Shown here: in pieces, positions 16,949-27,984 of the stretch | How the letters are laid out: the number at the start of each line of letters is the position of its first letter | Position numbering within the stretch: position 1 is the stretch's first letter | Assembly (NCBI GenBank): GCA_903828695.1 | Contig: CAIKNE010000003.1 | Span: 1-34,771, forward strand | Direction: 5' to 3' | DNA: 34,771 bases | DNA from: an uncultured Burkholderiales bacterium | GTDB lineage: Bacteria > Pseudomonadota > Gammaproteobacteria > Burkholderiales > Burkholderiaceae_C | Made by a program: the position numbers and the translations under genes | Notes under the pieces: generated by a model | The model's database searches: none | Seen by the model: the letters and a program-made list of their open reading frames with translations, nothing else | Told to the model about the DNA's origin: nothing

Positions 16949-17079
16949 ACCAATTTCAATTGAGTAAAAAGGGGGGGGAGGCAATGAACGTTCAAAGAGG
17001 TTGGAGTTTTTAAACTCTGACTTTGGAGCATGTTCCCCAGCCCTCCCTTAAAGATTGAGCCTTACTTTTAAAGTTTGAC

Positions 17080-17841
17080 ATGCGAAGCCCTAAAAAACTC
17101 ATTGCCGGTAATTGGAAAATGAACGGCTCACTAGAGTTCAACTCAACTTTGATGCACTCATTGTTGGGAGGGGATTTGCACGCTAATGCTTGTGATGTAG
17201 CTGTTTGTGCGCCTAGCGTTTACTTGGCTCAAATTCATGCGTTGTTGCTCAGTGCAGGCTCAAGCCCGATTCATTTGGGCGCCCAAGATATCTCTGCTCA
17301 TGAGAAGGGGGCTTACACCGGTGAAATTTCAGTATCCATGCTGAAAGACTTCGGAGTCGCATACGCAATCGTGGGACATTCTGAGAGAAGGCAGTTTCAC
17401 CATGAATCGGACCAATTGGTCGCCATAAAGGCAGAGCGAGCTCTTAGTGCTGGCATCACACCAATCGTTTGTGTCGGTGAAACCCAGCAAGAAAGAGGGG
17501 TAGGGCTAACAGAGGTCATTGTTAAGCGCCAACTTGCTGCGGTGATTCATCTTGTGGGGCACTGCATTACTGAAATTGTTGTGGCCTATGAACCTGTTTG
17601 GGCAATTGGTACGGGGCTTACTGCAACACCTGAACAAGCGCAATCTGTGCACGCCGTGCTAAGAGCGCAGCTTCGAGCTGCAGCAGGAGATGGTGCACAG
17701 AAAATCCGTATCTTGTATGGTGGGAGCATGAACGCAGCAAACGCAAAGTCTTTGCTCTCTCAGCCCGATATTGATGGAGGCTTGATAGGCGGAGCTGCCC
17801 TGAAGGCGGCGGATTTCTTGGCGATCGTTGCATCGGCTTAA
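17080..17841 (+). CDS. tpiA: triosephosphate isomerase
   Basis: TIM interconverts dihydroxyacetone phosphate and glyceraldehyde 3-phosphate in glycolysis and gluconeogenesis. The 253-residue product has the N-terminal [10 protein letters not shown] with the catalytic lysine, [11 protein letters not shown] with the catalytic histidine, and [19 protein letters not shown] with the catalytic glutamate and the phosphate-gripping loop. ILYGGSMN and GGLIGGAAL form the phosphate site. No strong Shine-Dalgarno sequence precedes the ATG. The 131-base gap after pnp contains an eight-G run and an imperfect stem (GGGAGG with CCTCCC at about 17042-17047) that may attenuate transcription. Confidence 0.98.
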   Translation: MRSPKKLIAGNWKMNGSLEFNSTLMHSLLGGDLHANACDVAVCAPSVYLAQIHALLLSAGSSPIHLGAQDISAHEKGAYTGEISVSMLKDFGVAYAIVGHSERRQFHHESDQLVAIKAERALSAGITPIVCVGETQQERGVGLTEVIVKRQLAAVIHLVGHCITEIVVAYEPVWAIGTGLTATPEQAQSVHAVLRAQLRAAAGDGAQKIRILYGGSMNAANAKSLLSQPDIDGGLIGGAALKAADFLAIVASA

Positions 17842-17906
17842 CGCTAGTAAATTTTTGAATAAGCTTGAATTTAATTAAGTAAGAAATATCTTTCGGAGTA
17901 AGTGAA

Positions 17907-18332
17907 ATGAATGTGGTTTTAAATATTATTTTGTTAATTCAAATCTTGTCTGCTCTAGCGATGATCGGCCTCATCTTGCTCCAGCACGGAAAAGGCGCGG
18001 ATATGGGCGCTGCTTTTGGAAGCGGAAGCTCTGGAAGTCTTTTTGGGGCAAGTGGAGGCGCTAACTTCTTATCCCGTTCCACTGCAGTGTTGGCGGCTAT
18101 CTTTTTTGCGTCAACACTGGGGCTTGCCTTTTTTGGTCAACCACACGCAGCTCGATCGGGAAGTGTGTTGGAGGGGGTTAATGTGCCCGTCAAAACGGCC
18201 CCAGCCAATAACGATATCAGCAACCAAATCCCTGGTACAACCCCCTCCGCGCAGGCTGGCGCGTCTGGGTCTGTGGGCTCAGCGCCAACACCAACAAGTT
18301 CCGAGGGGGTCAATAAAATACCTGCCAAGTAA
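17907..18332 (+). CDS. secG: protein-export membrane protein SecG
   Basis: SecG is the small accessory subunit of the SecYEG translocon. The 141-residue product has two membrane segments (about 3-23 and 52-75) connected by the signature loop IGLILLQHGKGADMGAAFGS followed by GSSGSLFGASGGANFLSRST. The tail from ~95 is Pro/Ala/Gly/Ser-rich and probably disordered; long tails of this kind occur in beta-proteobacterial SecG. CGGAG lies 11 bases before the ATG. It follows tpiA by 65 bases, and the tpiA-secG-tRNA-Leu-nuo order matches other Burkholderiales. Confidence 0.95.
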   Translation: MNVVLNIILLIQILSALAMIGLILLQHGKGADMGAAFGSGSSGSLFGASGGANFLSRSTAVLAAIFFASTLGLAFFGQPHAARSGSVLEGVNVPVKTAPANNDISNQIPGTTPSAQAGASGSVGSAPTPTSSEGVNKIPAK

Positions 18333-18368
18333 AAGTTAGAAAAATTAGAGTCTTGAGCGAGTCACTTT

Positions 18369-18386
18369 ATGCCTTTACATAGGCAT
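18369..18386 (+). terminator. short hairpin after secG, weak terminator candidate
   Basis: ATGCCT (18369-18374) pairs with AGGCAT (18381-18386) around a TTACAT loop, 37 bases after the secG stop. Only three T's including the arm follow, so it may be an attenuating or processing hairpin ahead of the tRNA. A TTGAGC / TACATA pair (18353-18358 and 18376-18381, 17-base spacer) overlapping it could be the tRNA/nuo promoter, though it is weak. Confidence 0.3.
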
Positions 18387-18455
18387 TTGGGGTAAACTCT
18401 AGGACTTCGATGCGGAGCAGATCAAAGTTTGAGATGCTTTTCATAAATGGTTCAT

Positions 18456-18540
18456 GCCGTCGTGGTGAAATTGGTAGACACGCTATCTTGAGGGGGTAGT
18501 GGCGAAAGCTGTGCGAGTTCGAGTCTCGCCGACGGCACCA
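18456..18540 (+). tRNA. tRNA-Leu (anticodon GAG)
   Basis: The 85-base sequence folds as a class II tRNA. The acceptor stem GCCGTCG pairs with CGACGGC, and the gene encodes the terminal CCA (18538-18540). The D-arm carries TGGTAGACAC. The anticodon stem CTATC (18483-18487) pairs with GGTAG across one G-U pair, giving loop TTGAGGG with anticodon GAG at 18490-18492. The T-loop reads TTCGAGT. It decodes CUC and CUU. It lies 53 bases before nuoA, so a tRNA processed from the head of the nuo transcript is possible. Confidence 0.97.
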
Positions 18541-18592
18541 AACTTGTTAAACATGAATCTAAATTGGACACACAATACTTTGTGAAATTGGA

Positions 18593-18952
18593 ATGAGTTT
18601 AGTTCAATACCTACCCGTCCTTCTGTTTATATTAATTGGACTTCTTGTTGGAGTCGCTCCACAAGTTTTAGGCCACTTTCTGGGCCCCAACAAACCGGAC
18701 GAGCAGAAGAATTCCCCTTATGAGTGTGGTTTCGAGGCGTTTGAGGACGCCAGAATGCAATTTGATGTGCGCTATTACTTGGTGGCCATTCTTTTTATCC
18801 TATTCGATCTAGAAATAGCTTTCCTCTTTCCCTGGGCAATTGCCTTGAAGGAAGTTGGCTTTGTTGGCTTTTGGTCCATGATGATCTTCTTGGGCATACT
18901 GGTTGTTGGATTTGCGTACGAATGGAAAAAAGGGGCCCTTGACTGGGAATAA
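18593..18952 (+). CDS. nuoA: NADH-quinone oxidoreductase subunit A
   Basis: NuoA is a small membrane subunit of complex I near the quinone site. The 119-residue product has three membrane helices (about 7-27, 64-84 and 91-112). The loop between the first two contains the conserved [21 protein letters not shown], whose Cys lies in the quinone-site loop; the [12 protein letters not shown] helix is also typical. Length and start are normal. It opens the nuo operon and ends three bases before nuoB. Confidence 0.97.
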   Translation: MSLVQYLPVLLFILIGLLVGVAPQVLGHFLGPNKPDEQKNSPYECGFEAFEDARMQFDVRYYLVAILFILFDLEIAFLFPWAIALKEVGFVGFWSMMIFLGILVVGFAYEWKKGALDWE

Positions 18953-18955
18953 ATT

Positions 18956-19432
18956 ATGTCTCTTGACGGCGTATTTAAAGAAGGCTTCATCACCACCTCA
19001 TATGATTCGGTGGTGAATTGGGCAAAAACGGGCTCTTTGTGGCCTATGACTTTTGGTCTGGCCTGTTGTGCGGTGGAGATGATGCATGCAGGTGCTTCAA
19101 GATACGATATTGACCGTTTTGGAATGCTCTTTCGCCCCAGTCCCCGTCAATCGGATTTGATGATCGTAGCGGGTACGCTTTGTAACAAAATGGCGCCCGC
19201 GCTTCGTAAGGTTTACGACCAAATGTCAGAGCCTAGGTGGGTGTTGTCTATGGGCTCTTGTGCTAACGGTGGTGGTTATTACCACTACAGTTATTCAGTT
19301 GTACGCGGATGTGACCGCATTGTTCCTGTGGACGTGTATGTCCCGGGTTGTCCCCCGACAGCAGAAGCTCTTTTGTACGGCATTCTTCAATTGCAAACCA
19401 AAATTCGCCGTGAAAACACGATTGCGCGATAA
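18956..19432 (+). CDS. nuoB: NADH-quinone oxidoreductase subunit B
   Basis: NuoB carries the terminal 4Fe-4S cluster N2 that reduces quinone. The 158-residue product contains all four ligands: adjacent Cys37 and Cys38 ([13 protein letters not shown]), Cys102 ([12 protein letters not shown]) and Cys132 ([12 protein letters not shown]). It is a peripheral-arm protein with a short N-terminal segment, the form normal in proteobacteria with separate NuoC and NuoD. It is tightly coupled to nuoA (three-base gap). Confidence 0.98.
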   Translation: MSLDGVFKEGFITTSYDSVVNWAKTGSLWPMTFGLACCAVEMMHAGASRYDIDRFGMLFRPSPRQSDLMIVAGTLCNKMAPALRKVYDQMSEPRWVLSMGSCANGGGYYHYSYSVVRGCDRIVPVDVYVPGCPPTAEALLYGILQLQTKIRRENTIAR

Positions 19433-19449
19433 GTCTAGAGGTCCAACAC

Positions 19450-20061
19450 ATGAGTCTGTCTTTAGATAACCTGCAAAAAACACTAAATGAGGTTTTGGGT
19501 GACAAAATTAAATCACTCAACTCTTCGCTTGGTGAGCTAACGCTTACGGTAAGCGCTTTAAATTACCTAGAGGTTTGTGAAACTCTATCCACTCATCCTC
19601 GACTTGCATTTGAGCAGTTAATTGATCTTTGTGCTGTGGATTATTCGAGTTACAAGGACGGAGCTCACAGTGAGTTCACCGATGGCCCCCGTTTTGCCGT
19701 GGTAAACCATTTGTTATCCATCGTCCACAACTTTAGGTTGCGGGTTAAGGTCTTTGCTGAGTCAAGTGAATTGCCGCGTATCCCGTCTGTCAATGCGATT
19801 TGGAGTTCTGCAAATTGGTATGAGCGAGAGGCCTTTGATTTGTACGGTGTGATCTTTGATGGTCACGAGGATCTGCGTCGCTTGCTTACAGATTACGGAT
19901 TTATTGGGCATCCATTTAGAAAAGATTTTCCCTTGTCGGGTCATGTAGAGATGCGTTATGACGCTGAGCAAAGGCGCGTTATTTACCAACCCGTATCCAT
20001 TGAGCCTAGAGAGGTTACTCCCCGGATTATTCGTGAAGATAACTACGGGGGATTGCACTAA
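19450..20061 (+). CDS. nuoC: NADH-quinone oxidoreductase subunit C
   Basis: NuoC is a hydrophilic connecting-arm subunit that packs against NuoD. The 203-residue product has the 30-kDa subunit signature [20 protein letters not shown] followed by [19 protein letters not shown]. The C-terminus [14 protein letters not shown] is standard. NuoC and NuoD are separate genes, unlike the fused E. coli form. It starts 17 bases after nuoB; the gap holds AGAGGTCC before the ATG. Confidence 0.97.
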   Translation: MSLSLDNLQKTLNEVLGDKIKSLNSSLGELTLTVSALNYLEVCETLSTHPRLAFEQLIDLCAVDYSSYKDGAHSEFTDGPRFAVVNHLLSIVHNFRLRVKVFAESSELPRIPSVNAIWSSANWYEREAFDLYGVIFDGHEDLRRLLTDYGFIGHPFRKDFPLSGHVEMRYDAEQRRVIYQPVSIEPREVTPRIIREDNYGGLH

Positions 20062-20125
20062 GTACTCGTTATAAATTTTTGAGATTTGACTCAATTATTC
20101 TTCAAGCGAATGCACCGCACACACC

Positions 20126-21379
20126 ATGCCTGATATTAAAAATTACACCCTCAATTTAGGACCTCAACATCCTGCGGCTCACGGCGTTCTCAGGCTAGTC
20201 TTGGAGCTTGACGGGGAGGTCGTGCAACGCGCTGACCCACACATCGGACTCTTGCACCGAGCTACTGAAAAGCTAGCTGAGCACAAGACTTACATCCAGT
20301 CACTGCCCTACATGGACCGCTTGGACTATGTCTCAATGATGTGCAATGAGCATGCTTATTGCCTTGCCATAGAGAAACTTCTTGGACTTGAAGTTCCCAA
20401 ACGTGCTCAGTACATCCGGGTGATGTTTGCTGAGATCACGCGTCTTTTGAATCATTTGTTATGGTTGGGTTGCCACGGATTTGACTGCGGCGCAATGAAC
20501 ATTCTTATCTACTGCTTCAGAGAGCGTGAGGATCTCTTTGATATGTATGAAGCAGTTTCTGGTGCCCGCATGCACGCTGCCTATTTTCGTCCAGGTGGAG
20601 TCTACCGCGACTTGCCTGACCATATGCCGCAGTACCAGGTGAGCAAGATTAAAAATGCACGCGCTATTTCTAAATTAAACGAAAACAGAAGCGGCTCGTT
20701 ACTGGACTTTATTGAAGACTTCACAAATCGCTTTCCAAGCTTTGTGGATGAGTATGAAACTCTTTTAACGGACAACCGTATTTGGAAGCAACGTACTGTG
20801 GGCATTGGAGTGGTAAGTCCAGAGCGTGCTAAGAGTTTAGGCTTTACTGGAGCGATGCTGAGGGGCTCGGGAATAGCTTGGGATTTGCGCAAATTCCAGC
20901 CCTACGATGTGTACAGTGAACTCGATTTTGATATCCCAGTTGGTAAAACGGGTGACTGCTATGACCGCTATTTGGTTCGGGTTGAGGAAATGCGTCAATC
21001 CAACCATATCATCAAGCAATGTGTTTCTTGGTTACGCAACAATCCTGGACCCGTGATCACGGATAACCATAAAGTTGCTGCTCCTCACAGAGAGAGTATG
21101 AAAGAGCATATGGAGGAGTTAATCCACCACTTTAAATTATTCACTGAAGGGTTCCATGTGCCAGAGGGTGAGGCCTACGCAGCTGTGGAACACCCTAAGG
21201 GTGAGTTTGGTATCTATCTTGTTAGCGATGGAGCCAACAAGCCTTACCGTTTGAAGATTAGAGCGCCTGGCTTTCCTCATTTGGCAGCCATGGATGAAAT
21301 GGCTAAAGGACACATGATTGCTGACACAGTAGCTGTCATCGGCACGATGGACATTGTGTTTGGGGAGATCGACCGATGA
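20126..21379 (+). CDS. nuoD: NADH-quinone oxidoreductase subunit D
   Basis: NuoD forms the quinone-binding cavity with NuoB. The 417-residue product opens with [15 protein letters not shown], whose HPAAHG loop holds the quinone-headgroup histidine; [14 protein letters not shown] and the closing [12 protein letters not shown] are also family signatures. It descends from NiFe hydrogenase large subunits but the metal-binding cysteines are absent, as expected. Its stop overlaps nuoE at ATGA (21376-21379), implying coupled translation. Confidence 0.98.
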   Translation: MPDIKNYTLNLGPQHPAAHGVLRLVLELDGEVVQRADPHIGLLHRATEKLAEHKTYIQSLPYMDRLDYVSMMCNEHAYCLAIEKLLGLEVPKRAQYIRVMFAEITRLLNHLLWLGCHGFDCGAMNILIYCFREREDLFDMYEAVSGARMHAAYFRPGGVYRDLPDHMPQYQVSKIKNARAISKLNENRSGSLLDFIEDFTNRFPSFVDEYETLLTDNRIWKQRTVGIGVVSPERAKSLGFTGAMLRGSGIAWDLRKFQPYDVYSELDFDIPVGKTGDCYDRYLVRVEEMRQSNHIIKQCVSWLRNNPGPVITDNHKVAAPHRESMKEHMEELIHHFKLFTEGFHVPEGEAYAAVEHPKGEFGIYLVSDGANKPYRLKIRAPGFPHLAAMDEMAKGHMIADTVAVIGTMDIVFGEIDR

Positions 21380-21933
21380 GCACAATTCATATGAATAATG
21401 TAGATGCGCATGCGCTTGAGCCTAAGGCTAGTGAATTTGCTCCCGACGTTGTTGCTCGATTTGCCAAGGAGGTAGCTAAATACCCTGGCGATCAAAAGCA
21501 ATCCGCTGTAATGGCTTGTCTGTCTATTGTTCAGCAAATTAAAGGGTATGTAAATTCAAGTGATGAATTGTTCTTGGCTAACTATTTAGAGATGCCCCCG
21601 ATGGCGGTGCATGAGGTGAGTACCTTCTACAACATGTACAACTTGGCGCCAGTAGGGCGGTTCAAGATCAATGTGTGCACTAATTTGCCCTGCCAGTTAA
21701 GACAGGGGCAGACAGCACTTGAATACCTAAGTCAAAAATTGGGTGTATCCGTAGGCGGCACAACTAAAGACGGTATGTTTACTTTGCAACCTGGTGAGTG
21801 CATGGGCGCTTGTGCCGACGCGCCTGTGATGCTGGTCAATGACCGGACAATGTGCAGCTTTATGAGCACTGAGAAAATGGATCAAATGATAGATAGCCTA
21901 AGAGCACTAAAAGACGATGGAGTTCAGTCATGA
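21376..21933 (+). CDS. nuoE: NADH-quinone oxidoreductase subunit E
   Basis: NuoE binds the 2Fe-2S cluster N1a beside the FMN site. The 185-residue product has the four thioredoxin-fold ligands Cys101 and Cys106 ([11 protein letters not shown]) and Cys142 and Cys146 ([10 protein letters not shown]). The N-terminal helical part includes [14 protein letters not shown] and [11 protein letters not shown]. It overlaps nuoD upstream and nuoF downstream by four bases each, both as ATGA junctions. Confidence 0.97.
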   Translation: MSTIHMNNVDAHALEPKASEFAPDVVARFAKEVAKYPGDQKQSAVMACLSIVQQIKGYVNSSDELFLANYLEMPPMAVHEVSTFYNMYNLAPVGRFKINVCTNLPCQLRQGQTALEYLSQKLGVSVGGTTKDGMFTLQPGECMGACADAPVMLVNDRTMCSFMSTEKMDQMIDSLRALKDDGVQS

Positions 21934-23288
21934 GCATTGATTTGAACAACGTTCTATCTGGGTTTCGTGCCAATGGTGATCAAACTTGTTTTCATGGCCG
22001 TCATATTAAACCCCAGATTTTGGACGGATTGAATGGATCTAATTGGTCCTTGCAAGACTATGAGAGTAGGGGTGGATACCAGGCGCTTCGCAAAATACTG
22101 GGTAAGGATGGGGGTGAAGGCTTAACCCAGGATCAAGTCATTGCAACCGTTAAAGAGTCTGGACTCAGGGGGCGCGGCGGAGCCGGCTTTCCTACTGGAC
22201 TCAAGTGGAGTTTCATGCCTCGCCAGTTCCCTGGCCAAAAGTACTTGGTTTGTAATTCGGACGAAGGCGAGCCTGGAACATGCAAGGACAGAGACATTAT
22301 GCAGTTCAATCCCCATTCGGTGATTGAGGGCATGGCTATTGCAGCTTATGCAATGGGGATTTCGGTGGGGTATAACTATATCCATGGTGAAATTTTCCAA
22401 ACCTATGAGCGTTTCGAAGAAGCCTTAGATCAGGCAAGAGAGGCGGGCCTGTTAGGTGACAACATCATGGGAAGTAGTTTTAGCTTTCAGTTGCACGCTG
22501 CCCACGGTTTTGGGGCTTATATCTGTGGCGAGGAAACAGCGCTGCTTGAGTCCTTAGAAGGAAAGAAAGGGCAGCCTAGGTTCAAGCCACCGTTTCCCGC
22601 AAGTTACGGCTTGTACGGCAAGCCCACAACGATCAACAATACCGAGACGTTTGCAGCAGTGCCGTGGATCATCAGGAACGGTGGACAAGCTTATTTGGAA
22701 TGCGGTAAACCCAATAACGGTGGAACTAAGATTTTCTCAGTGAGTGGCGACGTTGAGCGTCCAGGAAACTATGAAGTACCCATGGGCACGCCTTTCCCGG
22801 TATTGCTAGAACTTGCAGGTGGCGTTAAAGCCGGTCGTACCTTAAAGGCGGTGATCCCTGGAGGATCCTCAGCCCCTGTATTGCCTGCTTCCATCATGAA
22901 TGATGTGACCATGGATTACGACAGCATTGCGAAGGCGGGATCCATGCTCGGGTCCGGCGCTGTGATCGTCTTAGATGACTCTAGATGCATGGTGAAAAGT
23001 CTTCTTAGACTGTCTTACTTTTATATGCATGAGTCTTGCGGACAATGTACGCCTTGCAGAGAGGGTACGGGTTGGCTTTGGAGGGTGGTGGACCGAATTG
23101 AGCGGGGCGAGGGTCGTGAAAGCGATCTGGCTTTGCTGGATAACGTTGCAGAAAACATTATGGGACGCACTATTTGTGCACTTGGTGACGCTGCGGCCAT
23201 GCCCGTACGGGGCATGATTAAGCATTTCCGTCACGAGTTCGAACATCACATCACGCACAAGACCTGTTTGGTCTCGGCGACAGTTTGA
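21930..23288 (+). CDS. nuoF: NADH-quinone oxidoreductase subunit F
   Basis: NuoF binds NADH, FMN and cluster N3 and is the electron entry point of complex I. The 452-residue product has the [13 protein letters not shown] nucleotide loop, the [19 protein letters not shown] region, and N3 ligands Cys370, Cys373 and Cys376 ([12 protein letters not shown]) with Cys416 in GRTICALGD. Length is normal. Translation is coupled to nuoE through a four-base overlap. Confidence 0.98.
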   Translation: MSIDLNNVLSGFRANGDQTCFHGRHIKPQILDGLNGSNWSLQDYESRGGYQALRKILGKDGGEGLTQDQVIATVKESGLRGRGGAGFPTGLKWSFMPRQFPGQKYLVCNSDEGEPGTCKDRDIMQFNPHSVIEGMAIAAYAMGISVGYNYIHGEIFQTYERFEEALDQAREAGLLGDNIMGSSFSFQLHAAHGFGAYICGEETALLESLEGKKGQPRFKPPFPASYGLYGKPTTINNTETFAAVPWIIRNGGQAYLECGKPNNGGTKIFSVSGDVERPGNYEVPMGTPFPVLLELAGGVKAGRTLKAVIPGGSSAPVLPASIMNDVTMDYDSIAKAGSMLGSGAVIVLDDSRCMVKSLLRLSYFYMHESCGQCTPCREGTGWLWRVVDRIERGEGRESDLALLDNVAENIMGRTICALGDAAAMPVRGMIKHFRHEFEHHITHKTCLVSATV

Positions 23289-23304
23289 TCAGGAATTAGC
23301 ACAT

Positions 23305-25602
23305 ATGGTTGAATTAGAGATCGACGGCAAAAAAATAGAGGTCCTAGAGGGCAGCATGGTTATGCATGCTGCTGAAAAACTGGGCACTTACATTCCTCAC
23401 TTTTGCTATCACAAAAAACTCTCCATTGCGGCCAACTGCCGTATGTGTTTGGTCGACGTGGAGAAAGCTCCCAAGGCAATGCCTGCATGCGCCACACCAG
23501 TCACACAGGGCATGATCGTCAGAACCAAAAGCGAAAAAGCAACCAAAGCACAAAAGTCTGTGATGGAGTTTTTGCTGATCAACCACCCGCTAGATTGTCC
23601 AATTTGCGACCAAGGCGGAGAGTGCCAACTCCAAGACTTGGCCGTGGGCTATGGTGGTAGCTCTTCCCGATACGAAGAAGAAAAACGGGTTGTATTTCAT
23701 AAAGACATTGGTCCCCTGATCAGCATGCAGGAGATGAGTCGCTGTATTCACTGCACACGTTGTGTGCGGTTCGGTCAAGAAATTGCGGGTCAAATGGAGC
23801 TCGGCATGTCTCACCGCGGCGAGCACGCTGAGATTGAGGCGTTTGTTGGGCAAACGGTTGACTCAGAACTCTCTGGCAACATGATTGATGTTTGCCCCGT
23901 TGGCGCTTTGACCAGTAAACCTTTCAGATATCAAGCACGTACTTGGGAGTTATCTAGGCGTAAAACCATCAGCCCTCACGACTCTACGGGTGCTAATTTA
24001 ATTGCCCAGGTTAAAAACAACCAAGTACTGCGTATTGTTCCCCTAGAAAACGAGGCGATCAATGAGTGCTGGATAGCCGATAGAGACCGTTTTTCCTATG
24101 AGGCATTGAGTAGTGATCAGCGGCTAACTTCGCCAATGATCAAGCAAGATAATGTATGGCGCTCAGTTGACTGGCAAACTGCGCTTGAGTACATCGCACA
24201 TGGCGTCAAACACATCCAAAAAGATCATGGTCAGCAAAGTATCGGTTTACTGGCTAGCCCACACAGCACTTTGGAAGAACTGTATCTGGGCGGTAAGCTC
24301 ATTCGAGCGCTTGGGTCTGAGAATATTGACTCAAGACTCAGGCAACGAGATTTCAGTGCTGATAAAGACCGACCCTCTACGCCTCAAGCGCATTGGTTGG
24401 GACGCTCCATTGAGTCTTTATCTCAGCTCCAGCGTTTATTGGTCGTTGGTTCTAATTTGCGAAAAGACCACCCATTGCTTGCGCTGCGAATTCGTCAAGC
24501 GACAAGACGCGGTGCGCAGGTGAATACGCTTAATGCCCACCAACAAGATTGGGCAATGCCTTTAAAGAATAGTTTTAATGCTTTGGCATCCACTTGGGTT
24601 GCTGCGCTCGGTTTGATCGCCGAGAGTGTTGCAAAGGCCAAAGGAGTTCAGTCCCCAGTTGCAGTCTTGAGTTCCAATGCGGTGATGAACGAGCTATTGG
24701 GTATCAATCCCCAAGCATTGATTCAGGCAACTCATATTGCTGAGTCGTTGTTGGGCGGCGATCAAAAGGCGGTTCTGCTAGGGAATGCCTGCGCGCACCA
24801 TCCGCAGGCTACAAGCTTGTTGGCCCTTGCTAATTGGATTGGTGAACAAACTGGCGCTTCGGTCGGATTTTTATCAGAAGCAGCCAACACAGTTGGCGCT
24901 CAACTGGTTGGGGCAGTACCAACGGTGTCTGGTTTGAATACGCGTTCTATGATTGAATCTGACAAAGTCAAAGCATTGTTTATTCTCGGAAATGAACCAG
25001 TGTTTGACTGCGCAGATGGGGCAAAAACAACTGCGCACTTGGCCAAAAAAGACATGATCATCTCGATGAACGCGTTCAAAGCCAACATGGAGTTCAGTGA
25101 TGTACTGCTTCCCATTGCTCCGTTTACTGAAACGCCTGGTACCTTTGTGAACGCACAGGGCTTAGCGCAGAGCTTTCACGCCGTGGTTAGGCCCTTAGCC
25201 GACACTCGACCGGCCTGGAAAGTCCTGCGTGTTTTGGCTAATGTATTGGGGCTGAGCGGTTTTGAGTATGAAACGATTGAGGAGTTGAGGGCTGACGCAT
25301 TACCCAAGGATATAGCCTCACACCTAAACAACGCGAGTTTCAAAGATCTCTCAAGTATTGATCTCAGCCCATCTCAGGGTATCGTAGAAGAAGATTTAAG
25401 CGTGGGAATTTATGGGCTAGATTCTTTGGTCAGAAGATCGCACGCTTTGCAGCACACAGTTGATGCACAGTTGGATCCCCGCTTCCAGGCATACGCCGCA
25501 ATCAACAACCAGGCCTCAAGCCATCACGATCACACTGCACATCAGTCTGGACACCCCAATACTTCAATTCACACCCTTAAAGAGGTCAATGCACATGTTT
25601 GA
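23305..25602 (+). CDS. nuoG: NADH-quinone oxidoreductase subunit G
   Basis: NuoG is the largest peripheral subunit. In the 765-residue product the 2Fe-2S cluster N1b is bound by Cys34, Cys45, Cys48 and Cys62. N5 uses His94, Cys98, Cys101 and Cys107 ([12 protein letters not shown]), and N4 uses Cys147, Cys150, Cys153 and Cys197. The rest is a molybdopterin-oxidoreductase-like domain without cofactor. Cysteines of the extra N7 site are not seen. The C-terminus after [20 protein letters not shown] is unusual: instead of the beta-barrel lobe I expect of the family, it ends in a His-rich low-complexity tail ([13 protein letters not shown]). The last eight bases overlap nuoH. Confidence 0.97.
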   Translation: MVELEIDGKKIEVLEGSMVMHAAEKLGTYIPHFCYHKKLSIAANCRMCLVDVEKAPKAMPACATPVTQGMIVRTKSEKATKAQKSVMEFLLINHPLDCPICDQGGECQLQDLAVGYGGSSSRYEEEKRVVFHKDIGPLISMQEMSRCIHCTRCVRFGQEIAGQMELGMSHRGEHAEIEAFVGQTVDSELSGNMIDVCPVGALTSKPFRYQARTWELSRRKTISPHDSTGANLIAQVKNNQVLRIVPLENEAINECWIADRDRFSYEALSSDQRLTSPMIKQDNVWRSVDWQTALEYIAHGVKHIQKDHGQQSIGLLASPHSTLEELYLGGKLIRALGSENIDSRLRQRDFSADKDRPSTPQAHWLGRSIESLSQLQRLLVVGSNLRKDHPLLALRIRQATRRGAQVNTLNAHQQDWAMPLKNSFNALASTWVAALGLIAESVAKAKGVQSPVAVLSSNAVMNELLGINPQALIQATHIAESLLGGDQKAVLLGNACAHHPQATSLLALANWIGEQTGASVGFLSEAANTVGAQLVGAVPTVSGLNTRSMIESDKVKALFILGNEPVFDCADGAKTTAHLAKKDMIISMNAFKANMEFSDVLLPIAPFTETPGTFVNAQGLAQSFHAVVRPLADTRPAWKVLRVLANVLGLSGFEYETIEELRADALPKDIASHLNNASFKDLSSIDLSPSQGIVEEDLSVGIYGLDSLVRRSHALQHTVDAQLDPRFQAYAAINNQASSHHDHTAHQSGHPNTSIHTLKEVNAHV

Positions 25603-26677
25603 CACTCTTTATCTTTCAGGTCTTAACGTATCCAATTACGCTCTTTGGACCACGGTGATTTGGCCTGTAATTTGGGCGCTTATTAAAATCGTTGCCGTCC
25701 TCGTTCCCTTGCTTCTCAGTGTTGCCTACCTGACGCTTTGGGAGCGCAAGGCCATTGGATTTACACAAATCCGTGTAGGCCCTAACCGTACGGGCCCACT
25801 GGGATTGTTGCAACCCATTGCGGATGCTTTGAAGTTACTCACTAAAGAGATCATCCTTCCAACCAAGGCCGATAACAAATTATTCTTTATCGGACCTGTG
25901 ATGACCATCATGCCTGCCCTAGCGGCGTGGGCCGTCATCCCCTTTGGGCCAGAAGTTGTGTTATCCAACATCAATGCGGGTTTACTCTTTTTAATGGCTA
26001 TTACTTCCTTAGAAGTTTATGGTGTCATCATTGCCGGATGGTCTTCAAATTCTAAATACGCTTTCTTGGGTGCGATGCGTGCATCTGCGCAAATGGTGAG
26101 TTATGAGATAGCGATGGGCTTTTGTTTGGTCATCATTCTCATGGTCTCCGGCACCTTAAATATGGCTCAAATTGTGTTGGCTCAGAATAGAGGCACTTTT
26201 GCCAGTATGGGAATCAACTTTCTTTCTTGGAACTGGTTGCCCTTGCTACCTATTTTTGTGGTTTACTTTATCGCAGGACTCGCTGAGACCAATCGCCACC
26301 CCTTTGATGTGGTTGAGGGGGAGTCCGAAATTGTGGCAGGCCATATGATTGAGTATTCAGGGATGTCCTTTGCGATGTTCTTTTTGGCTGAATACGCCAA
26401 CATGATTTTGATCGCTATCACCAGTGTTGTCATGTTCTTGGGTGGTTGGTTGCCGCCCTTTGATAACGAAGTCTTCAATGCGGTTCCTGGCGGGGTTTGG
26501 CTCTTTATTAAGACTTTTGTAATGGTCACAATGTTTTTGTGGGTGAGAGCTACGTTCCCTCGTTACCGCTACGACCAAATTATGCGCTTGGGATGGAAAA
26601 TTTTTATTCCCATTACCTTGATTTGGCTCATTGTGGTGGGATTGTGGATTGTGAGTCCTTGGAATATCTGGAAATAA
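25595..26677 (+). CDS. nuoH: NADH-quinone oxidoreductase subunit H
   Basis: NuoH joins the peripheral arm to the membrane arm and lines the quinone channel. From the ATG at 25595 the product has 360 residues and about eight membrane helices, with [27 protein letters not shown] split over the conserved quinone-side loop, and the acidic loop [20 protein letters not shown]. The frame is open upstream inside nuoG to 25460, but those residues are a shadow of nuoG; AAAGAGGT lies nine bases before the chosen ATG, which overlaps nuoG by eight bases. Confidence 0.97.
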   Translation: MFDTLYLSGLNVSNYALWTTVIWPVIWALIKIVAVLVPLLLSVAYLTLWERKAIGFTQIRVGPNRTGPLGLLQPIADALKLLTKEIILPTKADNKLFFIGPVMTIMPALAAWAVIPFGPEVVLSNINAGLLFLMAITSLEVYGVIIAGWSSNSKYAFLGAMRASAQMVSYEIAMGFCLVIILMVSGTLNMAQIVLAQNRGTFASMGINFLSWNWLPLLPIFVVYFIAGLAETNRHPFDVVEGESEIVAGHMIEYSGMSFAMFFLAEYANMILIAITSVVMFLGGWLPPFDNEVFNAVPGGVWLFIKTFVMVTMFLWVRATFPRYRYDQIMRLGWKIFIPITLIWLIVVGLWIVSPWNIWK

Positions 26678-26690
26678 TGGGAAATAATTA

Positions 26691-27254
26691 ATGACAACTA
26701 TGTCCAATCCCAGTGCAAGTGTGCACGCAGCACCTAATCGCTTTCCCCTTGAAGGCAGCGAGAGTGTATTTTCTTGGAAAGACTTCCTATCTAGTTTCTT
26801 ACTGGTTGAGCTGTTCAAGGGAATGGCATTGACGGGTAAATACATGTTTGCTCGAAAGGTGACGGTTCAATTCCCTGAGGAGCGAACGCCTCAAAGTCCC
26901 CGTTTTAGAGGTTTGCATGCGCTGCGTCGTTATGAAAACGGAGAAGAGCGATGTATCGCTTGTAAATTGTGTGAGGCAGTTTGTCCAGCTCTTGCAATCA
27001 CTATTGAGTCTGATGTGAGAGCGGACGGCTCCCGCAGAACAAGTCGTTACGACATTGATTTAACCAAATGTATTTTTTGTGGATTTTGCGAGGAAAGTTG
27101 CCCCGTAGACTCTATTGTTGAGACGCATATTTTCGAATACCACGGTGAAAAGCGTGGGGATTTGTATTTCACCAAAGATATGTTGTTAGCCGTGGGTGAC
27201 CGTTACGAAAAACAAATTGCTGCCAACAAAGCAGCTGATGCGGCTTACAGATAA
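26691..27254 (+). CDS. nuoI: NADH-quinone oxidoreductase subunit I
   Basis: NuoI carries two 4Fe-4S clusters (N6a and N6b) that relay electrons to N2. The 187-residue product has two ferredoxin motifs: Cys88, Cys91, Cys94 and Cys98 ([13 protein letters not shown]), and Cys127, Cys130, Cys133 and Cys137 ([14 protein letters not shown]). An amphipathic N-terminal helix ([18 protein letters not shown]) docks to the membrane arm. The N-terminus is about 20 residues longer than common NuoI; a second in-frame ATG three codons later changes little. It starts 13 bases after nuoH. Confidence 0.97.
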   Translation: MTTMSNPSASVHAAPNRFPLEGSESVFSWKDFLSSFLLVELFKGMALTGKYMFARKVTVQFPEERTPQSPRFRGLHALRRYENGEERCIACKLCEAVCPALAITIESDVRADGSRRTSRYDIDLTKCIFCGFCEESCPVDSIVETHIFEYHGEKRGDLYFTKDMLLAVGDRYEKQIAANKAADAAYR

Positions 27255-27285
27255 ACGCTGATTAAAAAAAGAAAAAAGTCAAAAC

Positions 27286-27984
27286 ATGGACATTCGCTCA
27301 GGCCTCTTTTATATATTTGCAAGCGTACTGCTATTCTCAGCATTTCGCGTTATTACTGTGCGCAATACAGTCCATGCATCGCTGTTTTTGGTGCTGGCGT
27401 TTTTCCAGGCCTCAGGACTTTGGATGCTGTTGGATGCAGAGTTTTTATCCATCACTCTCGTATTGGTATACGTCGGGGCCGTGATGGTTTTGTTTCTCTT
27501 CGTCGTGATGATGTTGGATGTGAGTGTGGATGCGATACGCGTCGGATTTTGGAAGCATTTCCCCTTGGCAGCAACTCTGGGCGCTGTAGTCTCTTTGGAG
27601 CTTGCTGGTGTTTTGATGGGTGGATTTAGGATAGGGGTTGCTCGCCCCATGGCCCTTCCTGAGGGGCTACCTACACCTCAAGGCATAGAGAATCTTGGTA
27701 ATTTGAGTAATACCAAGGCGCTAGGAATTTTGCTTTACAGCAACTATTTATTTCCTGTCGAAATAGCTGCCGTAATTTTGCTGGTCGCTATTGTTGCGGC
27801 AATTGCTTTAACGCTTCGCTCAAGGAAAGACAGCAAGTATCAAGATCCTGGTGAGCAAATTAAAGTTAAGGCCTCAGAGCGTTTGAAGATCGTGAAGATG
27901 GCCGCTGTCATAGATGAGCCCAGCCTTCCCGTCCCAGCAAGCGTCGCTGAGGGTGGGGCAGTAGCGGAGAAACCTAAATCATGA
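27286..27984 (+). CDS. nuoJ: NADH-quinone oxidoreductase subunit J
   Basis: NuoJ is a membrane subunit next to NuoK and NuoA. The 232-residue product has five membrane helices; the third holds the pi-bulge-type motif [20 protein letters not shown], flanked by a conserved EFLS turn. The final ~50 residues are hydrophilic and Pro/Ala/Glu-rich ([17 protein letters not shown]), a tail outside the conserved core. The region before the ATG is purine-rich (AAGAAAAAAG) without a clean Shine-Dalgarno sequence. Its stop overlaps nuoK by four bases. Confidence 0.95.
   Translation: MDIRSGLFYIFASVLLFSAFRVITVRNTVHASLFLVLAFFQASGLWMLLDAEFLSITLVLVYVGAVMVLFLFVVMMLDVSVDAIRVGFWKHFPLAATLGAVVSLELAGVLMGGFRIGVARPMALPEGLPTPQGIENLGNLSNTKALGILLYSNYLFPVEIAAVILLVAIVAAIALTLRSRKDSKYQDPGEQIKVKASERLKIVKMAAVIDEPSLPVPASVAEGGAVAEKPKS

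Noticed and set aside
25460-25594. A 45-residue N-terminal extension of nuoH
   Set aside because: It lies wholly inside nuoG in another frame and NuoH proteins start near MFDTLY; the ATG at 25595 has a ribosome site.
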